Assembly: GCF_016545825.1 (NCBI RefSeq)
Contig: NC_052619.1
Location: forward strand, 12,353,501 to 12,417,500
Length of the DNA: 64,000 nt
Reading direction: 5' to 3'
Source: Eucalyptus grandis
Taxonomy: Eukaryota; Streptophyta; Magnoliopsida; Myrtales; Myrtaceae
Position 1 is the first letter of the stretch; each line of letters starts with the position of its first letter. Positions 58,360 to 64,000 of the stretch are shown here, one piece after another. A program made the position numbers and the translations under genes. The notes below the pieces were generated by a model. The model searched no databases, had not been told where the DNA came from, and was given only the letters and a program-made list of their open reading frames with translations.

Positions 58360-58973
58360 GGTTCCGTTTGGTTCGGCATTTGTAATGGGCTTTGGGACTC
58401 TAAAGTCCCTTAGTCAAATGCAAACGCATTTGTTTCGTGTTTTTGCTCAACTTTGAGAAAATACAATTACATCTCCAAACTACTTTAAAAACCTTTAGTC
58501 CAAAACAGGTCTCGAGATATTTTGGAAATTTGCATTTTCGGAATGCAAGTGTTGGCCTTAGTTATTGATTATCTTCTTCGAAAACTATCTCACAGAAAGC
58601 CAATTGGAGGCCAACGATCGCTAGCCAAGAGGTCGTGCGAGCCGGTGACCGCGCCTGAGGATCACTCGACCCTGGCGGCAACTTGCTGCCAAACCTCAGG
58701 TGAGGCTTGGGTTGTGCGACCAAGGCAACTGATGGCCTAGGGGTCGCACAACCTTAGGCGAGGCCATTCGGAGGTTGGATCCGGTGATCCAACAGCCAAA
58801 TCGGCCACTGGACTTCAAAAAATTTTTAAAATAAAAATTATTTACAAATGTAATTTTTACCAAACGACATTTTAACAAAAGTTCTTTCGTAATACACTTT
58901 AAAAAAACTCCCTCAACCTAAAATTATTTGCATTTTTTCAAAAACATTCCCCAAAGCCGAACTAACCAAGGCC
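58360..58973. mobile_element. MITE-like element with diverged inverted ends
   Basis: Left end GGTTCCGTTTGGTTCGGCAT; right end reads inward GGCCTTGGTTAGTTCGGCTT. The style and internal GC block are like the MITE at 26978. No coding capacity and no clear target duplication. Confidence 0.5.
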
Positions 58974-59595
58974 AGCATAACTATTACACCGTCGCTTGGG
59001 TGGTAAACCCTAATCAACAGGCGGTTCGGGTCCCATATCAGGTCGAAAAGTCCGTACCCAGGCCCGTTCATGCAACTGGCAAAGAACTGCCTTGTTTGTA
59101 GAACGGTCCGGCCTTGGCGGGCCCAAGAACCATGGCCTCTGTACGGACGTTGTTAGCTTAGAAATTGTAGGATGCAAAATCAATCGAAAGACAATGTCAG
59201 TCCATGCTACCGCGTACGTCCGCGCCTCCGGTCACAAGCCCAAAAAAATAAAAAATAAAAATACTCTCGACGTATTAGTACAGTCAAAACATTCAAAATC
59301 CCCCTCTTAAACGACGAACTCTTGACCCCGAGTCCATGACCCGGTACAATCACATTGGTGGATCATCTGACATTCGCACGGCCAACTGCTATAATAGACC
59401 CGATCCACGGTCAAGATGGAAATTTGCCTTCCGCAGTGATTTTAAACAGCAATGTAATTACATTTTATCATATAGTACAAAGCAGCAACACGTCCATGTA
59501 AAGTTTGTCGTAATTCAATGTTGTTGTTGATGGGGATATATGTCGATTTGACGTCCACATATGTTTGATATCTAATTTTTTATAATATTTTCCCA
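58974..59595. other. Intergenic, nothing recognised
   Basis: No conserved open frame, RNA gene or repeat edge that I can support. Confidence 0.5.
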
Positions 59596-59599
59596 TCTT

Positions 59600-61830
59600 G
59601 TGAAACACATTAATTTAATCTAGAAAATAAAAAAAGATTAATTTGGGTGAATGCACTAATTTAATATATCTTGTATTCGATTCTTTACTTTTGGACGCCT
59701 CTCTCTCTTGAGCAGGTTGCCTTTCGTATCCATCGGCCCCCCAATTTTGGGTTCCTTTATTGGCGATTATAGGGTTAACTCCAATTCTGGTCCTCCCTCT
59801 TTTGCTTTTTATACAATTTAGTCCTTCAAGTTTTTTTCTTAACGTGCAAGCAAGGTCCTCTTTCTTTATATCGCTCCGTGCAATCAAATCTTTCGTTATT
59901 TATCATTTACTAATGCCGTCAAGCTGTTGATATGGCAGAAATTTCAACACGTGTCAATGATATGTTTCCACATCAACAAATCAGGAAAATGGAGGAGGGC
60001 CGGGCATGACGACGTAGCGGCCTTGCTGAGTATAGGAGGAGTCGATGGCTATTGCCTTACCAAGTAGAGATCAGCATAGTTCTCGGATATAATTGAAAAT
60101 CCGACAACCAAATTGATGGAAATGGGTTCAGTTCCAAGTTCTTGAATATACCGAGTAGATTAAAAGTTCCAAAAAAATGAAAATTTGTTTCAACAGATAA
60201 GTTTTAGATAGAATTGAGAATATGGAACTTGGAACAATTCTTTATGTTTTTATTATTCTGTCTTTGAGAGGTGTTTTGGCATTTCATGATATTCAATTAT
60301 GAGTATGTAATATGAAACCACTAATTTGAACTCTCATTTCCCGCGATATCCATGGCTAAGACTTTCCCTTTATTAATATTTTATAATGTTGTAATCGGTG
60401 GAGCTTAGCAAATGGTGGTCATTAGAGGTAATGATTTTACTGCAATTGTTTAATTAAGAGTACATGTGATACTTGAGTAGACCCTAAAAACCACGACATG
60501 GTAAGCTCCAAGTTAAAAAAAATTAGGCAACTTGTGTTGACATGTAAATTCTAAATTCTACGTGAATTGGACGAAATTTAGAAATATTTACCCTTATTAC
60601 CAAGTCCTAAAGGTAAGATTGAAATCTAAAAAATGAGAATATTTTCCGAAGGACATTTGCCTTTCTTTAAGTAGGCAAGGGTCGATGGCCCCCTCCCACT
60701 GACGATGGTGGTTGGGTCCTTGCCGACGGATGGGCAGTCGTGCCCAACCGTTTACCCTTATTACCAAGTCCTATATTGAAAAATGCATTAATATGATCTA
60801 GCAAATCAAGAAAAGATTGATTCGGCTGAATGCATTAGTTTAATATATCTCGTCTTCGATTCCTCACTTTTGCTGCTTTGCACGCCTTTCTCTAAGCAGG
60901 TTGCCTTTCCTATCTATCGGCCTCAATTTTGCGTTCATTTATTTACGCTTATAGGGTTAACTCCAGTTCTAGTCATCCATGTTTTCCTTTTTATGAAATT
61001 TAGTCCTTTAAGTTTTTTCCTTAACGTGCAAGCAAAAGTCCCCTTTCTTTATATCGCTTTGAGCAATCAAAATCTATTGTTAATTATCATTTATTAATGA
61101 CGTTTAGTTGTTGATATGGCAGAAATTTCAATACATTTTAATTATATGTTTCCACATCAACAAATCAAGAAAATTGGGGTAGGGGGGACTATCCAGCCAC
61201 CTTGCCAAGAATAGGAGGAGGTCGATGATCATTGTCTTTCAAAGTAGGGGCGAACAAAGTTTCAGAGTAAAATCAAGCTGATGGAAATAGGCTCAACGAT
61301 TCTATATTCCAAAGATTAAGGAATCTATAAAAAGTTTTTGTGTTTTTCTTGTTTTATATTTTTGTGCGATCTTGTGACAATTTATAACGTCCAATGATAA
61401 ATGTGCGTCACTAGTCCATATTCAAGACTGAAACTATTGCTTTGTTAATATATTATAATTTTTGTGTGTCTAAATATGAATTTTCATTAGTAGAGTATAA
61501 TAAATTGTGGTCATTATTAACTGTGATTATTCACTATAATCATTCAATTAAGAATACAAATTAAACCTAAGTAGATCCTGGAACATATGAAATGATAGGT
61601 TATAAGTTCTAAAAATTAGAGAATCTATTCCAACATCTCACCCCTATTATAAAGTTTTAACAATGAGATTGAAATTCATATTCGAATATCTTCTGATGAA
61701 AATCTCTCTATTTTATTAAGTAAGTCAAGGGTTGAAGGTCCCCACCAATTGACGAAGGTGGTTGGGCCCTCGTCGACGGGTGGGCAGTTGTGCCCGACCC
61801 TTCCCCAACCCTCTCTCTATTACTTTATCT
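59600..61830. repeat. Large diverged direct duplication, units of about 1.1 kb
   Basis: Unit 1 (about 59600-60770) and unit 2 (about 60775-61830) share blocks in the same order. These are AATTTAATATATCT.GT.TTCGATTC, GAGCAGGTTGCCTTTC, TATAGGGTTAACTCCA, TTAGTCCTT.AAGTTTTTT, GATATGGCAGAAATTTCAA and a GATGGTGGTTGGG..C.TGCCGACGG-like block. Non-coding. Probably a tandemly duplicated non-autonomous element. Confidence 0.75.
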
Positions 61831-61904
61831 CTAAATATTTTTTAACATTTCTAAATATTTTTTAACATTTCCTTAATTGTGGGTGTTAAAATATTTTTAC
61901 CATG

Positions 61905-62060
61905 TCAAGAGCGGCACATTCGTAGCTCGATGGTAAATAATGAAAAGACTTAGATCGTACAAAGCGATAAAGATAGAGGATTTAATTGTACAATCAACGA
62001 TTTTAGAGTATCAATTTGCATAAATAGTAACGTACAAGGACCAAAACCGTGCTTGATCAC
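61905..62060 (-). repeat. Inverted partial copy of the same repeat
   Basis: Read on minus, TTGGTCCTTGTACGTT...CTCTATCTTTATCGCTTTGTACGATC...ATTATTTACCATCGAG resembles 59820-59935 read on plus. The family may therefore have terminal inverted repeats. Confidence 0.5.
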
Positions 62061-62536
62061 TTATTATATTTCTGCCCTTTTTCTGCTTCCTTCTTTTTAT
62101 CCCTAAAGTAATCACCTTTTTTGCCTGGAAAACAGCAAACGAGTCCTCCTTCCGCTGCTAAATTGCGCAGATCTATGGCCTCGCGTCACTGTACCTTCCA
62201 CTCCGAAGATTAAAAATCGCTTCCTGGAAGTGGGTTCTCGAGATTGTCCCCAGGGGGTGAGATCCCACTGAAGAAGCAGCTGAATTTCTTCAAGGGATCT
62301 TCGCAGGCCGGATGTTTCGGCCGTTGCTTTTCAGTCTGTGAGAGGGAAAAAGATTGTCCGAACGTGATAATTTGTCATGGCAACGCCCTCTCGAGATCTG
62401 AAGAGCAAGACCCGAGTCATGTGATGTTTGTTTGGTCGGTCTCTCTTAGCAAGGCAATGCGAAATTGGTGAAAGTGGGGGCCTTTTCGACTGTTTGCGTG
62501 AGGTGGGTATTGCGGGTTTAGTGGGAAGCGAGAGAG

Positions 62537-62822
62537 ATGATTCAGCTTCTGTTCTTCGTTCTGTTCGTGGAGGGGGCTCTGCTGTTCTTGATGCTGGTGA
62601 AGATTGGGCCGTTGAGAGAGCTTGTGATGAAGAGCTTGGAGCAGTTGAAAATGGGAAAGGGTCCTGCCACTGTGAAGACGATAGCTGGTACGATGTCTGT
62701 GATATTGCTGTCGAGCTTCATGAGCATTGTCAAAATCCAGAACAAGGGTGCGAAGCTCGGCACCATGTCTCCCATGGATCAGGTCCTGTGGAGGACTCAC
62801 TTGCTCGAGGCCTCACTCATGG
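62537..62822 (+). CDS. BAP31-like ER membrane protein, first coding exon (runs out of window)
   Basis: Exon starts MIQLLFFVLFVEGALLFLML and ends ...HLLEASLM then G split by the intron donor GTACTCTC at 62823. That gives 95 complete residues plus one base. Two hydrophobic segments (residues about 4-24 and 45-65) and PLRELVMKSLEQLKMGKGP match plant homologues of B-cell receptor-associated protein 31, an ER cargo-sorting chaperone. The later exons, including the third membrane segment and coiled coil, are not found up to 64000, so the intron exceeds 1.1 kb. Upstream ATGs at 62244 and 62428 are out of frame or in another frame; a 5' UTR of some 350 bases is plausible. Confidence 0.88.

Positions 62823-62825
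<3 letters not shown>

Positions 62826-62855
<30 letters not shown>
62826..62855 (+). repeat. (CT)n microsatellite at the intron start
   Basis: Fifteen CT units directly after the splice donor of the BAP31-like gene. Confidence 0.95.
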
Positions 62856-62857
<2 letters not shown>

Positions 62858-64000
62858 GCGGGCGTGTGGGTTTGTGTTTGGGTGGGTGTGTTTGTGAAGT
62901 TGAGCTTTCACGTGAGTTCTTCTATGTGACATGGATGATGCTAATCAGATACCAAAGGTAGTAGCTTTTGAGTTAACATTGTGGTGATTTATAGAATTCT
63001 TAATGGGGTACGGCGTTAATGTAAATTGTAAATTGAGGATGTTGGTGTCCTGCTTCTTTACACGCAGTTTCTACGTGGAGTTCTCGATCAGCAAGATGTG
63101 ATATTGCTATGGTTATGTTGGATACGTGCTCGAAATTGAAAAACCCTACAGCATGACTTATGGATAAAAAAGCTGTAAACACAGGGGGTTTGGTCATTCC
63201 TGTGGGCAATCTATGATCTGATAATTGGAGTGGAATAACTTTGAAATTATCGGACTAAGTTGGAAATGATGTGGCTTTGTGTCATGAGTGGTCATGGAGG
63301 CATCGTAGTTGCCCTGCTATGGTTCCCTTTATACAGTTCAAATGTTGGTTCCCGTTATTGTTGGGTATGAACTGAAGAACTATTTTGCTTGATGCCCTAG
63401 AGGACCCTGCAAGTTCTTGTTTGGTAGAAGGAACAGGAAACCTTTCTATCTGAGTGGTCTTTTTGCTTATATACCGATACTGTTGTTGGGGACAAGGTTC
63501 CTCTTCTAAGAAGCGTGCAGACGGCCAAAACGGTCACATTATCGAAACGAAATGTGAGATATTAGATGTGGCAGATACAATGGTTGTGCACATCTATGAT
63601 TGGGCATGCTACTTCTGTGAGTTGTTTTTTCCCCTCAAAAGAAAGGATTGAAATTATTAGCTCAGAAGACTTGGTGGGTATTTTCAAATCTTTTGTGTGA
63701 AGTCGTGTTTGAAAATTTTTCTTCCATTTCACTGGTAGTTTCTGGTTTTGAACTTGTTCCATAAACTTGTGTCTTCTATTACCACAGAACTATTCTTTGG
63801 TGATGTTCGCTTTGGGCAGTAAATCCATATGAAAGGGTATGAGTACTATTGTATGTCGAGATTGAAAATGTCATGTAATTCCTCATATTGGGTTGAATGA
63901 CCTATCATTGTACTTCTGACCTGAGTGATGTCTCAAATTCATTAAAAATTATTGTAAAAATGGAGTCTTAATCAGAGTATTATCTCCTATCTCCTACATG
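62856..64000 (+). other. First intron of the BAP31-like gene (incomplete)
   Basis: T-rich, intron-like sequence. No open frame matching the next BAP31 segment and no other gene seen. Confidence 0.6.

Noticed and set aside
62428..62961. 177-residue plus-strand ORF
   Set aside because: Another frame over the BAP31-like exon, running through the CT repeat; the BAP31 frame has the family match and a splice donor.

Overview
This is plant nuclear DNA, most likely from a woody core eudicot. I suspect Myrtales but cannot prove it. The evidence is spliced genes with plant GT..AG introns, four recognisable plant gene families, plastid-derived DNA, and many LTR retrotransposons, hAT elements and an endogenous caulimovirid. 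It is a gene-poor stretch with four ordinary genes. FATA acyl-ACP thioesterase is on + at 17176-21377 in 7 exons. CDC45 is on - at 48647-50434 as a single exon. A RIN4-like NOI protein is on - at 51836-54271 in 4 exons. The first coding exon of a BAP31-like ER membrane protein is on + at 62537-62822 and runs off the window.

Layout. 1-9279 is a Ty1/copia element of SIRE/Maximus type on -, with both LTRs (the left one cut by the window edge), PBS, PPT, all pol domains and an env-like region, all with broken frames. 9280-16900 holds a dispersed repeat, a small non-autonomous hAT with a perfect 8-bp target duplication, and a cluster of broken CNGC19/20-like ion-channel copies bracketed by inverted LTR pieces. 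After FATA come one copy of a repeat family split by a solo LTR (21885-24150) and a 4.2-kb LTR-like element (24353-28576) that carries a MITE.

29433-42220 is the most striking object: a 12.8-kb hAT transposon. It has TAGGGGTG-type termini and a perfect 8-bp target duplication, and sibling copies of the host sequence at 42229-42686 show what the empty site looked like. Inside are a decayed hAT transposase, a nearly complete but broken and circularly permuted caulimovirid genome (about 32590-39760), and a GC-rich captured fragment of a UGT89-like glucosyltransferase.

42221-46440 is a patchwork of an unknown repeated gene family (219-bp tandem units), a truncated copia element, and an inverted repeat with about 425-bp arms that would fold into a long hairpin. 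46441-48455 lies just downstream of CDC45. Its relative at 21885-24150 lacks a 609-bp GT..AG interval, as a copy made from a spliced transcript would. 56286-57057 contains plastid-derived ycf1 and trnN pieces and a gypsy gag scrap. 59600-62060 is a duplicated non-coding repeat. All similarity statements are by eye; no search or alignment program was run.
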